NCBI RefSeq assembly: GCF_000981385.1
Contig: NZ_LATZ01000002.1
Span: 124,001 to 188,000 of the forward strand
Direction: 5' to 3'
Source: Bacillus sp. SA1-12
GTDB taxonomy: Bacteria > Bacillota > Bacilli > Bacillales > Bacillaceae
Length of the DNA: 64,000 bases
The translations under genes were made by a program, and so were the position numbers. Under the pieces are notes generated by a model, which worked only from the letters and a program-made list of their open reading frames with translations, was not told where the DNA came from and made no database searches. Positions 18,073 through 26,631 of this stretch are shown one piece after another. The stretch's first letter is position 1, and every line of letters starts with the position of its first letter.

Positions 18073-18753
18073 TTAAAAACTCCTCTCATCATCTGAGAGA
18101 ATCGTTCCATCCCTAACTGTTATGATTCTCTTGGCATATTCGGCAACTTCCTGTTCATGTGTAACTAGAATCACTGTTGTACCTTCTTTATTTAATGCTG
18201 TAAACTGCTCCATAATCGAAGAGCTTGTTTTGGTATCAAGTGCACCTGTTGGTTCATCGGCTAAAATAATGTCCGGCTCATTCACAATCGCCCTAGCAAT
18301 CGCTACACGTTGTTTTTGACCGCCTGAAAGCTCATTCGGTAAATGATTCATCCTTTCAGCTAACCCTACTTTTTCAAGGGCGCGGCTGGCTCGTTCTTCT
18401 CTGTCCTTTTTCCTTACACCAGCATAAATCATCGGAAGCTCTACATTTTTTAATGCTGTTAAGCGCGGCAATAATTGAAATTGCTGAAAGACGAAACCGA
18501 TGGAAAGATTGCGAACCTTTGCGAGCTCCTCATCCTTAAAAGAAGAAATATCTTCGTTATTTAGGAAATATGTACCTGAAGTAGGGTTATCTAAACAACC
18601 GATAACATTCATTAACGTAGATTTGCCAGATCCTGAAGGACCCATTATAGCAACAAATTCTCCATTACCAATTGAAAGATTGATCTCTTTTAAAACATCT
18701 AACGTTTCATTTCCAACTTTATAGCTTTTTGTGATAGCTGCAAGTTCGATCAT
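18073..18753 (-). CDS. yknY: ABC transporter ATP-binding protein YknY
   Basis: 226 aa single nucleotide-binding domain of the MacB/LolD type. Walker A GPSGSGKSTLMNVIG (about residues 37-51), Q-loop FVFQQFQLLP, signature NELSGGQKQRVAIARA and Walker B IILADEPTGALDT are all canonical. It powers YknZ. The start overlaps the yknX stop by four bases. Confidence 0.92.
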   Translation of the reverse strand: MIELAAITKSYKVGNETLDVLKEINLSIGNGEFVAIMGPSGSGKSTLMNVIGCLDNPTSGTYFLNNEDISSFKDEELAKVRNLSIGFVFQQFQLLPRLTALKNVELPMIYAGVRKKDREERASRALEKVGLAERMNHLPNELSGGQKQRVAIARAIVNEPDIILADEPTGALDTKTSSSIMEQFTALNKEGTTVILVTHEQEVAEYAKRIITVRDGTILSDDERSF

Positions 18754-19868
18754 TTCACTTTCACTTCCATCCCATTCTGAAGATTATCTGGCGGAATGTT
18801 GATAACCGCATCTCCGTTTTCTATACCTGATGTAATCTCCATATAATCATCACTAGTAGCTCCGGTTGTTACCTTTTTACGGATGGCTTTTCCATCATCG
18901 ACTATAAATACATAATAATCTTCCCCATCCTGCTTTACCGCTTCAATGGGAACGGCTTGAACGGTGCGTTTATTCGTTTCTATTTCCATAATCAGCTTAA
19001 ATCCAGGCTTTGCAGTCAGATCCTTTGCATCAATTGATACTTCAATCGGATATTGGACAGCTGTGTCCTCACTTCCAAGTCCATTTTCAGCTTGTTCTGG
19101 CAATAGACTTACTCTTGTTACAGTACCCTTCCATTCCTTATCAGATATGACGTCTGATCTTAAAACGACTGCTTGTTTTTCCGTAATTTTTAATGCATCA
19201 TATTCTGAAATAAACCCTTTGACAACATATTCATCGGTATTTCCTATATGAATCATTGGTGCTTGTGAGATTCCAGTAACTGCCTCATCATTGACAGATA
19301 GCACCGTTCCATCCATTTCACTTTTTACTTCCAACTGGCTTAACTTCTTATTGATGGTTTCTTTTTGAAGGAGGAGCTGCCTTGCTTCAATATCAGCCAC
19401 CTTTAAATCAATTTCTAATTGATCCCGCTCTGCTGCAACCTCTTTTTCTGCCTCCTCATCGCCAACCTGTTTCGCCAAGTCCTTTTCCTTTTCTTCAAGG
19501 TTTTCAATTTGGTCTTTAATTTGGTTAATTCTTAAATAAGCTGATTCAATCGAAAGTGTATTTTGCTCTTTTTCTAATTGAAGCTGCTCATTTTTATATT
19601 TTAATATGTGAGTTCCTTTTTCCAGCTTATCTCCTGACTTTATTAGAATTTCTTCCACTTCACCCTTTTCAGAATCTAAGTAGACAAAGTCCTCTTGACT
19701 TAAGGAAAGTGTTCCAGGAACCATAACTTTCTCGGTAATTTCCCGTTTTTCTAGATTTATAGCTTCTATAACAGGATTTTCTTCTCTCAAAGTTGCAAAT
19801 ACATTTACTCCTATAAAAATGAGGATTATGGTACCGACACCAATTGAAATCCAGATCTTTTTCTTCAT
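18750..19868 (-). CDS. yknX: HlyD/RND-type adaptor protein YknX
   Basis: 372 aa. An N-terminal membrane anchor (about residues 5-25) precedes a biotinyl-lipoyl-like hairpin, a long coiled-coil region (about 95-170, rich in Glu, Lys and Gln), and beta-barrel and membrane-proximal domains. This is the membrane-fusion adaptor that couples with MacB-like permeases. In a Gram-positive cell it would act at the outer face of the membrane. Its start overlaps yknW by one base. Confidence 0.88.
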   Translation of the reverse strand: MKKKIWISIGVGTIILIFIGVNVFATLREENPVIEAINLEKREITEKVMVPGTLSLSQEDFVYLDSEKGEVEEILIKSGDKLEKGTHILKYKNEQLQLEKEQNTLSIESAYLRINQIKDQIENLEEKEKDLAKQVGDEEAEKEVAAERDQLEIDLKVADIEARQLLLQKETINKKLSQLEVKSEMDGTVLSVNDEAVTGISQAPMIHIGNTDEYVVKGFISEYDALKITEKQAVVLRSDVISDKEWKGTVTRVSLLPEQAENGLGSEDTAVQYPIEVSIDAKDLTAKPGFKLIMEIETNKRTVQAVPIEAVKQDGEDYYVFIVDDGKAIRKKVTTGATSDDYMEITSGIENGDAVINIPPDNLQNGMEVKVK

Positions 19869-20536
19869 TAGAATTGTGTCATCCCTTCAAATGCTCCCCC
19901 TACTGCTGCTAAGATTATTCCTAAAACAAAGAAGATTACTGTGGTAATCACCGCTACCGGCTTTGAAAGCTTTGCTACTTTTACTAGACCCATTGCTAAA
20001 ACGATATAATACCATATACCGAACACTTCAAATGTGCTTAGCACAGCTCCTAAAACACCATCTGCACCTACAAGACTATTTATACTGGTTAACATAATCA
20101 GCGGATCTCCATCTATCGCCAATATAATTAGCTGATTTAAGATTTGTCCGATTGTGGTAATAAAACTAGTAAAAATCATTAATGAGAACATTTGCTTAAA
20201 TGTTGCATCTGATTTTGCAATCTTAGCTATGGCCCAAAAAATGAGTCCAAAAAAGAGGCAGCCAATTGACGTTCCAAAAAATCCAACTAATCCAGCACCA
20301 ATAACACCAAAAATTTTAGCCATTTGCTCCTCTTCAGCAGACATTTCCATTCCAGGCACGGCTGAATAATCAATATTTAATGCTGAAATGACTGATACAA
20401 TAGTCATAACTAATGTCAATAAAATTAAGGGCAGCCAGATAACCGGTCTTTCCCGAATTCTCTCTAACTGTTCTCCCGGACTAAAAATCATTCCAAATAA
20501 AGATGGCTTTTTCGTTTGAATTGTTTCTTGTTCCAC
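19868..20536 (-). CDS. yknW: Yip1-domain membrane protein YknW
   Basis: 222 aa from a GTG nine bases after GGAGG; the longer open frame upstream has no RBS. An N-terminal cytoplasmic segment is followed by about five membrane segments of the Yip1 type (INFLL-like helices, NIDYSAVPGMEMSAEEE loop). In B. subtilis YknW aids assembly of the YknXYZ complex. It is the first gene of the operon, and no promoter box was firmly identified. Confidence 0.82.
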   Translation of the reverse strand: MEQETIQTKKPSLFGMIFSPGEQLERIRERPVIWLPLILLTLVMTIVSVISALNIDYSAVPGMEMSAEEEQMAKIFGVIGAGLVGFFGTSIGCLFFGLIFWAIAKIAKSDATFKQMFSLMIFTSFITTIGQILNQLIILAIDGDPLIMLTSINSLVGADGVLGAVLSTFEVFGIWYYIVLAMGLVKVAKLSKPVAVITTVIFFVLGIILAAVGGAFEGMTQF

Positions 20537-20618
20537 TATAACCAACCTCCAAATTATGTAGTCATTTACTAATACGTAGAAATAGGGAAATAGTTTCATA
20601 ATTTATTATTTTTTACCA

Positions 20619-20649
20619 TAAAAAAGACATTACCTAAAATGATAATGTC
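20619..20649 (-). terminator. Terminator of tctCBA
   Basis: GACATTA (20626-20632) pairs with TAATGTC (20643-20649); on the minus strand six T follow. Confidence 0.75.
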
Positions 20650-20703
20650 AAAATTCATATTATGCTCTTTATCTAATAAGCAAAAGAGATCTTTTATTAG
20701 CTA

Positions 20704-22239
20704 TTACGCTTCTTCATTAATGACTACATTTCGGCCCTTCATTTTTAATATAATTGGGATAGTCATCCACAAAAGGGCGGCCAGGATAAAGAATAGTGAA
20801 AGCGGTTTTTCAAGAAAAATCACGAAATCCCCATTAGAAGTTGTTAATGCCCTTCTCATATTATTTTCAATCATTGGACCTAGAACCAAGCCTAAAACAA
20901 GTGGTGCCACAGGATAGTCATTCTTCGTTAAAAAATAGCCTGCAACACCGCAGCCGATTAATAACAATAGATCAAATACAGTAAATTGAACAGCATATAC
21001 GCCAAAAATCGAAATTGCGATAATGATTGGCAATAAATATTTCGTTGGTGTTTCAATAATTTTCGCAAAAATCCTGACAAGAGGCAGGTTTAAAATAAGC
21101 AGCATTACATTGCCAATAAACATACTGGCAATCAATCCCCATGCAACCTGAGGATGATCTGTAAAAAATAAGGGACCTGGTTGAATATTATACATAATCA
21201 ATGCACCCATTAAAATGGCTGTTGTACCAGACCCTGGAATCCCTAAGGTAAGCAATGGGATCATCGCTCCTCCAGATGCACCGTTGTTTGCGGCCTCTGG
21301 TGCAGCAACTCCTTCGATTGCCCCGTGACCAAATTTACTTGGTTGTTTACTGATCTTCTTTTCGAAAATATATGAAAAAAATGAAGCTAGAGTTGCTCCT
21401 GCACCTGGTAAGATTCCAATAAAAAATCCTAATAATGAGCCCCTTACTATTGGACCTGAGCTATTTTTCAAATCTTTTTTCGTCGGCAGGATCCGCTCAA
21501 CTTTTGCAATCGAACCATCGTTTTTCTCTTTTTCAAGAATGGTTTTGAACACCTCGCCAAGTGCAAAAAGTCCAACCGCTACTGTTAAAAATTCAATCCC
21601 GGAGTATAGGACGGGATGATCATAAGTAAACCGCGCGACTCCAGACACATTATCCATCCCGATTGTTGCAATTAATAGCCCAACCACGGTCATGATCATT
21701 GCTTTTGTTCTGGATTTGCCAGCAAGTCCGCTTACAGCACATAACCCTAAAATCATTAAAGAAAAATACTCCGCTGGTCCAAAGGATAGAGCAACACTTG
21801 ATAAAGGCTCAGCTAATAATGTTAAGCCAATAAGAGCAACGATCCCGGCAACAAATGAACCGATAGCAGCAATTGATAAAGCAGCTCCTGCCCTCCCCTG
21901 TCTTGCCATTTGATACCCATCCAATGCTGTTACCACAGATGATGATTCTCCTGGTGTATTCAATAAAATTGATGTTGTTGAACCACCGTACATTGCACCA
22001 TAATAAACACCAGCTAATAATATGATTGAACTGGCTGCTGCAGATTCCGGATCCAGACCTGATGTTAAGGTTGCGGTTACCGGTATTAATAACGCCACTC
22101 CGCTCATAGGGCCTATTCCTGGCAACACCCCTACAGCTGTTCCGATCAACACACCAACAAAAGCAAATAATAAATTATGCCATTGTAACGCTTCAGAAAA
22201 TCCATTTAAAAGAAATTGAATTGTATCCAATGTAATCAC
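20704..22239 (-). CDS. tctA: Tripartite tricarboxylate transporter, large permease TctA
   Basis: 511 aa with about 11-12 membrane segments. The family motif lies near the N-terminus (GVLIGTAVGVLPGIGPMSG, about residues 34-52) and a second glycine-rich repeat, GILPGAGATLASF, follows later (about 275-287), as expected for the two-fold TctA architecture. It is the translocating subunit of a binding-protein-dependent secondary transporter for citrate or other carboxylates. Seven bases separate it from tctB. Confidence 0.93.
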   Translation of the reverse strand: MITLDTIQFLLNGFSEALQWHNLLFAFVGVLIGTAVGVLPGIGPMSGVALLIPVTATLTSGLDPESAAASSIILLAGVYYGAMYGGSTTSILLNTPGESSSVVTALDGYQMARQGRAGAALSIAAIGSFVAGIVALIGLTLLAEPLSSVALSFGPAEYFSLMILGLCAVSGLAGKSRTKAMIMTVVGLLIATIGMDNVSGVARFTYDHPVLYSGIEFLTVAVGLFALGEVFKTILEKEKNDGSIAKVERILPTKKDLKNSSGPIVRGSLLGFFIGILPGAGATLASFFSYIFEKKISKQPSKFGHGAIEGVAAPEAANNGASGGAMIPLLTLGIPGSGTTAILMGALIMYNIQPGPLFFTDHPQVAWGLIASMFIGNVMLLILNLPLVRIFAKIIETPTKYLLPIIIAISIFGVYAVQFTVFDLLLLIGCGVAGYFLTKNDYPVAPLVLGLVLGPMIENNMRRALTTSNGDFVIFLEKPLSLFFILAALLWMTIPIILKMKGRNVVINEEA

Positions 22240-22246
22240 CCCACTT

Positions 22247-22699
22247 TTAAAACCAAATTGGCAATCCAGGTAAAGAGCCTTCCAAAACTTCTACAAATAA
22301 AAAGTAGACCCCGCCTGAAAAGCATGCTGCAATGATGGCAGATTTGAAGATCTGCTTCCGATCCATTACTTGAAAACAAATCAATAAAAAAAGAAAGGTT
22401 GTAAGGATAAATCCTACATTCTCAAGCAACAAAGCATAGAATAATGCTGACACCAAGATAATGAAAAACCGTTTATAATCTAATGATTCTTTCTCTGTAG
22501 CAGGATCAAAATAGTGGAAAGTTTCATAAAATAACCTAATACTAAGCAAAATTAAGATCGCCCCCAATATAGTCGGAAATATATCAGGACCAACATTGCT
22601 CCCATATGCTGTATCAGAAATGTTTCTGCTTTCAAAAATGAAAAAGATGCCGACCATCATATAGACAATACTTGAATAACGGTCAAATGTTTTACTCAT
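22247..22699 (-). CDS. tctB: Tripartite tricarboxylate transporter, small permease TctB
   Basis: 150 aa with four membrane segments (about residues 10-25, 40-58, 78-110 split, 118-140), the usual TctB topology. The first half has the typical GSNVGPDIFPTILGAILILL. It pairs with TctA in the membrane. The gene lies downstream of tctC, from which it is separated by 232 bases that hold a repeat element. Confidence 0.85.
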   Translation of the reverse strand: MSKTFDRYSSIVYMMVGIFFIFESRNISDTAYGSNVGPDIFPTILGAILILLSIRLFYETFHYFDPATEKESLDYKRFFIILVSALFYALLLENVGFILTTFLFLLICFQVMDRKQIFKSAIIAACFSGGVYFLFVEVLEGSLPGLPIWF

Positions 22700-22722
22700 G
22701 GTAATTCACCTCCAATAAGAAA

Positions 22723-22847
22723 AGCTCAGGGCGCCTTGATCAACCCCGACAAGCCTGGTATAAGGCATATGGGAATAAAAGGTGTTTTCACCTTAAATTA
22801 TCATTTAACTTATTAAGCCTTGATCGATGGCGCCTGGAGCTAGACAT
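22723..22847. repeat. Intergenic palindromic repeat element (copy 1)
   Basis: The ends GGCGCCTTGATCAA and TTGATCGATGGCGCC are inverted, and an inner AAGGTG/CACCTT hairpin lies near 22780-22795. The right end reads GCGCCTGGAGCTAGAC. A diverged relative with a similar end is at 54634-54826. Elements of this look are common between genes in Bacillus-type genomes, as far as I recall. Confidence 0.6.
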
Positions 22848-22931
22848 CAAATCTGCATACAGATTTTTTATTCCTTCTTAATACAGAAATAATAAGCTAA
22901 GAGAGAAACCTTCTCCCCCATTAAGGGTTAT

Positions 22932-23948
22932 TTATTTCTTCATATTTAATGCAGTTAATAGTTCTTGAACAACGACATTTTGCTCGTCTAAAAAAGCTTT
23001 AAAATCTTCCGCATTTTTATAAGCACTTTCCCAGCCGTTTGTTTCCAATTCTTTCACCCAAGCTTCGTTCTCAGAAAGCTCTTTTAATGCTTCTTTCCAA
23101 TAAGCCAGTTCAGCTTCCTTCATTTCCTTTGCTGCAAAAACACCTCGCCAGATTGTAAATTCTGCATCAATTCCCGCTTCTTTAAAGGTCGGCACCTCTG
23201 CCAATTCTTCATCTAATCGTTCTGTAGAACTTACTGCCAACACTCTTACTTTTCCTGATTTTACATATTCACCAATCGTTGAGGCATCAGTAGCTATAAT
23301 ATCGGCATTTCCTCCAAGCAAAGCAGCAACTGCCTCTCCACCGCCGTCATATGAAACATACTTAACCGCTTTTGGATCTATCCCATATTTAAAAGCGGGT
23401 AATACGGCGATTAAATGATCCATTGAGCCAGGAGCAGATCCGCCCGCTACCGTTATTTTGGAAGGATCCGCTTTTATTGCCTCTAATGCTGAGGTTAAAT
23501 CAGTAAATGAAGAATCCTTTCTTACAACAATGGCACCATAGTCTCTCGTCAGCTGTGCAAGAGGAGTCGTATCCTCATATCCATATGGACTATTTCCTTC
23601 TTTCTTCTCGTGATTAATTAGAATTGGTGGTGAACTGATCATCAATTTATACGGATTATTTTTTTCTTGTGTTGCAAATTCAGCCATATAAACAGCACCG
23701 CCGCCGCCTGGTTTATTTTCAACTGTTATTGTTTCATTTACTAATTTCGTCTCCGTTAAAACCTTTGCTAAGGATCGGGCTGTTAAATCCCATCCTCCAC
23801 CAGCACCAGAGGGTGCAACAATGGTAATTGGTTTTTCAGGATAAGAGGTAACGCTTCCATTTTTACTCCCAGCTTCCTGATTCCCCCCACATGCAGCCAG
23901 CACTAAAGTAAATAAACCTACGATAACAACAATCAAGATTTTTCTCAT
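22932..23948 (-). CDS. tctC: Tripartite tricarboxylate transporter, binding lipoprotein TctC
   Basis: 338 aa. Lipoprotein signal peptide with lipobox LAAC (Cys20), followed by the TctC fold: ITIVAPSGAGGGWDLTARS near the N-terminus forms the carboxylate-binding loops, and later VENKPGGGGAVYMA and VAGGSAPGSMDHLI are typical. It captures the organic acid outside the cell and hands it to TctAB. It heads tctC-tctB-tctA and lies just downstream of its probable regulator genes. Confidence 0.92.
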   Translation of the reverse strand: MRKILIVVIVGLFTLVLAACGGNQEAGSKNGSVTSYPEKPITIVAPSGAGGGWDLTARSLAKVLTETKLVNETITVENKPGGGGAVYMAEFATQEKNNPYKLMISSPPILINHEKKEGNSPYGYEDTTPLAQLTRDYGAIVVRKDSSFTDLTSALEAIKADPSKITVAGGSAPGSMDHLIAVLPAFKYGIDPKAVKYVSYDGGGEAVAALLGGNADIIATDASTIGEYVKSGKVRVLAVSSTERLDEELAEVPTFKEAGIDAEFTIWRGVFAAKEMKEAELAYWKEALKELSENEAWVKELETNGWESAYKNAEDFKAFLDEQNVVVQELLTALNMKK

Positions 23949-23983
23949 TCCAATCCCCCTTATATTAACCCTCTCTAATTGAA

Positions 23984-24009
23984 AAGACAGCGTTTGTAAG
24001 CGCTGTCTT
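23984..24009. promoter_or_regulatory. Hairpin overlapping a cre-like box before tctC
   Basis: AAGACAGCG and CGCTGTCTT form a 9-bp stem (possible end of the sensor/regulator transcript). The same bases contain TTGTAAGCGCTGTCT (23994-24008), 13 of 15 matches to the cre consensus. Terminator and CcpA roles could coexist. Confidence 0.5.
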
Positions 24010-24135
24010 AAAAGTATCAGAATGATTGATTTTTTAGAATCTTATTTTCATAAGTCCAATAAAACCTATATCGATCTTTTTGTTCATAAATTTCATGAAA
24101 AAATCGATTAGGATTAGAAGCGAAAAAACGACTGT

Positions 24136-24831
24136 TTATTTCTGTTTAGGACGAAAATATCTTCTTTCTGGTCTCCCAACTTGACCATAAACTAAATCTG
24201 CAACAATTTCTCTCTGTGATATTAAATACTCTAAATAACGTCTTGCCGTAGACCGGCTTACCCCAGACTCTTTGCTTAGTGTTTCAGCTGTTATTCCTTC
24301 TTCGTTTATTGATGGGAGATAGAGGAGAATTTTATTTAATGTGAGCGGATCAATTCCTTTTGGCACATCTGTTAAAGTTCGATGATCCTCCGTTCTGGCG
24401 TTAGTCCACAGTTCTGTAATTTCCTCTTGTGATAAATTTTTGTTAGTGTTTAGTTTTATAAGCTTTTTTTGATAGTTTTCAAGGCTATTTTTAAATCTCT
24501 CAAATATGACTGGCTTGACGATATAATCAAATACTCCGCTTCTAAGTGAGCGACCGACGATTTCTACTTCAGATGCTGCAGTTATCATAATGATGTCAAG
24601 ATCTTGATAGGTTTGGCGAATAATACTTGCTAATTCGGTTCCCTTTATATCAGGCAAATATACATCGAGAAGCACCAGCTGCGGTTGGATAATCTCTAAT
24701 AATTCAAGAGCCTGCTTACCAGATGAAGCAATCGCAATGACGTCAAATCCTTCCACCTTTTTGGTAAACCGACTATTAATTTCGGCAATTCTTGTATCAT
24801 CTTCAACAATCATAACCTCTATCTTCATCAA
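24136..24831 (-). CDS. CitB/DctR-type response regulator
   Basis: 231 aa. The receiver domain (residues 1-125) has an acidic pocket VEDD and phospho-acceptor Asp56 in LVLLDVYLPD. The C-terminal HTH (about 170-225) has SKESGVSRSTARRYLEYL, as in CitT/MalR/DcuR regulators. It overlaps the sensor gene by four bases and lies directly upstream of tctC, so it probably activates tctCBA. An imperfect palindrome at 24072-24106 (CGAT...ATCG) might be its site. Confidence 0.9.
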   Translation of the reverse strand: MMKIEVMIVEDDTRIAEINSRFTKKVEGFDVIAIASSGKQALELLEIIQPQLVLLDVYLPDIKGTELASIIRQTYQDLDIIMITAASEVEIVGRSLRSGVFDYIVKPVIFERFKNSLENYQKKLIKLNTNKNLSQEEITELWTNARTEDHRTLTDVPKGIDPLTLNKILLYLPSINEEGITAETLSKESGVSRSTARRYLEYLISQREIVADLVYGQVGRPERRYFRPKQK

Positions 24832-26429
24832 GCTTCCTCCTTAGGTATGGTTACAATAAATAAAGCTCCGTCATAATCCCCTTTTTCAATCGAAATGCTG
24901 CCATTCATCTCCTTAACAAGCTCTTTAACCCTTGATAATCCCAAGCCCCGCTTTCCACCTTTCTTTGTAGAAAACCCCTTCTCGAAGATAAAAGAGATCA
25001 GCTTGTCATCAATACCTGGACCTGAATCCTCCACTTCAAATAATAAATCCTCACCTAAATCTGTTATAAATAATCTTGCCTTACGATCACGATATGGTGT
25101 TTTCTCCATTGCCTCAAAAGCATTTGTCATGATATTTCCTAAAATGGATACGAGGTAACTATTGTCGATATGCTTAGGTAATTTTTCAAAACTGCTTTCT
25201 CGATCAAACTGAAATGATATTTTTAATTCCTTTGCACGATTATAAAAACCTAGAATGATTCCTCCAAGCCAAGGGTCTTTGATTTTTTGCATTATAAATT
25301 GGACAAAGTCCTTGTGATTTTCCGTTTCCTGATGAATAAGTTCAAGTGCTTCACCAGATGATCCAAGTTGAATTAAACCTGAGATGGTGTAAAGTAGATT
25401 TGTGAACTCATGTGTTTGTGCCCGCAATGCTTCAGTATAACGTTTTACCTGTGATAGCTCTTCAGTTAATTGATCCATTTCAGATTTCAAGCGAAAGCTG
25501 GAAACAACCCCGATTACGTCATCACCGAGCATAAGAGGCAAGCGATTAGCAATAATTTCCTTTTCCTTATATTCTATTTGTCTATCTAATTGCTTCTCCC
25601 CTGTTTTTAGCACTTCTAAAAGTGAAGTATTTGGCATAATCGTTTCAATGGATTCCCCTACTACTTGATTTTCCTTATCTAACGATAATATCTCATATGC
25701 AGCTTGATTCATGATTAAAATATGCCCTTCATTATTAATGACCATAATGCCTTCTCTGACAGATTCTAATACTGCATTACGTTGCAAGAGCAAAGTTGAA
25801 ATTTCATCCGGCTCAAGTCCAAACATTAGTCTTTTAATGCTAATCGCAAGCAGAAGTGATCCAAATGTTCCAATGACTAAAGCAATGAGCGCTATCCAAA
25901 TGACGGGCTTCGCATACCCATTGACTAGATCATGCACATCCTCAATAAGAAAACCAACAGAAACAACACCTATTATCTCACCATTTTTACCTATAACAGG
26001 AACCTTACCACGTAAGGAAGGTCCAAGAGAACCTGTTGCCTTTGAAACATATGACTTCCCATCTTTAAGTGCTTTTTCATTATCTCCTCCTACCATCTTC
26101 TTCCCGATTCTTTCAGGAAGCGGATGGGAATAGCGTATTCCTTCCTTATTTCCAACAACAATGTACTCTGCGTCTATTTGAATACGAATCTTTTCAGCAA
26201 TTGGCTGAATAACGACCGAAGGATCTTCAGTATAAAAAGCGTTTTGAATATCCGGCATTAAGGCGATTGTTGTCGCTACATGCAGAGCCCTATTGCTTAA
26301 TTGCTTTTCAACCGTCGTTGATAACGTCTGGTAATATAACAAGCTGCATAAAAGAACGATAAGTAAAATAAGGCCAACTGCAAAAATAATAAGTCTATCA
26401 AGAAGTTTAACCTTCCAAAATTTTTTCAT
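24828..26429 (-). CDS. CitA/DcuS-type sensor histidine kinase
   Basis: 533 aa. TM1 (about residues 13-33), an extracytoplasmic carboxylate-sensing Cache domain (about 38-172), TM2 (about 174-196), a cytoplasmic PAS domain (about 215-315) and a kinase core with phospho-acceptor His340 (LRAQTHEFTN). ATP-binding boxes NIMTNAFEAM, EDSGPGIDD and KRGLGLSRVK follow. The sensor domain keeps the family stretch GSLGPSLRGKVPV, whose Arg contacts carboxylates in CitA/DcuS. It therefore probably senses citrate, malate or a similar acid directly. Confidence 0.92.
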   Translation of the reverse strand: MKKFWKVKLLDRLIIFAVGLILLIVLLCSLLYYQTLSTTVEKQLSNRALHVATTIALMPDIQNAFYTEDPSVVIQPIAEKIRIQIDAEYIVVGNKEGIRYSHPLPERIGKKMVGGDNEKALKDGKSYVSKATGSLGPSLRGKVPVIGKNGEIIGVVSVGFLIEDVHDLVNGYAKPVIWIALIALVIGTFGSLLLAISIKRLMFGLEPDEISTLLLQRNAVLESVREGIMVINNEGHILIMNQAAYEILSLDKENQVVGESIETIMPNTSLLEVLKTGEKQLDRQIEYKEKEIIANRLPLMLGDDVIGVVSSFRLKSEMDQLTEELSQVKRYTEALRAQTHEFTNLLYTISGLIQLGSSGEALELIHQETENHKDFVQFIMQKIKDPWLGGIILGFYNRAKELKISFQFDRESSFEKLPKHIDNSYLVSILGNIMTNAFEAMEKTPYRDRKARLFITDLGEDLLFEVEDSGPGIDDKLISFIFEKGFSTKKGGKRGLGLSRVKELVKEMNGSISIEKGDYDGALFIVTIPKEEA

Positions 26430-26453
26430 GGCATCACCTAGCTTCTAAATTTA

Positions 26454-26468
26454 GTAACCGCTTACAAT
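26454..26468. promoter_or_regulatory. Cre-like box before the sensor kinase gene
   Basis: Read on the minus strand TTGTAAGCGGTTACT matches 14 of 15 positions of WTGNAARCGNWWWCA. It sits 25 bases upstream of the kinase start codon, so glucose repression of this carboxylate system by CcpA is likely. Confidence 0.65.
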
Positions 26469-26517
26469 TTTATAAGAGCAATCGTATTTTGTCATTAACT
26501 ATAATAATAACTAATTG

Positions 26518-26603
26518 AAAAAAGACTCTTAAGCAATACTTTAAATGTAACAACTCTATCAAGCTTCAATCGTTGTTATTTAAAGAACTTATACTTAAGA
26601 GTC
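26518..26603 (-). terminator. Long double-stem terminator of the malic enzyme gene
   Basis: Outer arms GACTCTTAAG (26524-26533) and CTTAAGAGTC (26594-26603) enclose a second stem TTTAAATGTAACAAC / GTTGTTATTTAAA. On the minus strand the structure is followed by six T. Confidence 0.7.
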
Positions 26604-26631
26604 ATCCTTTTTATACGTTAAGGTTAGTTAG

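Noticed and set aside
24072..24106. Imperfect palindrome CGAT...ATCG before tctC as response-regulator site
   Set aside because: It is AT-rich and the match is weak; kept only as a remark in the regulator entry.
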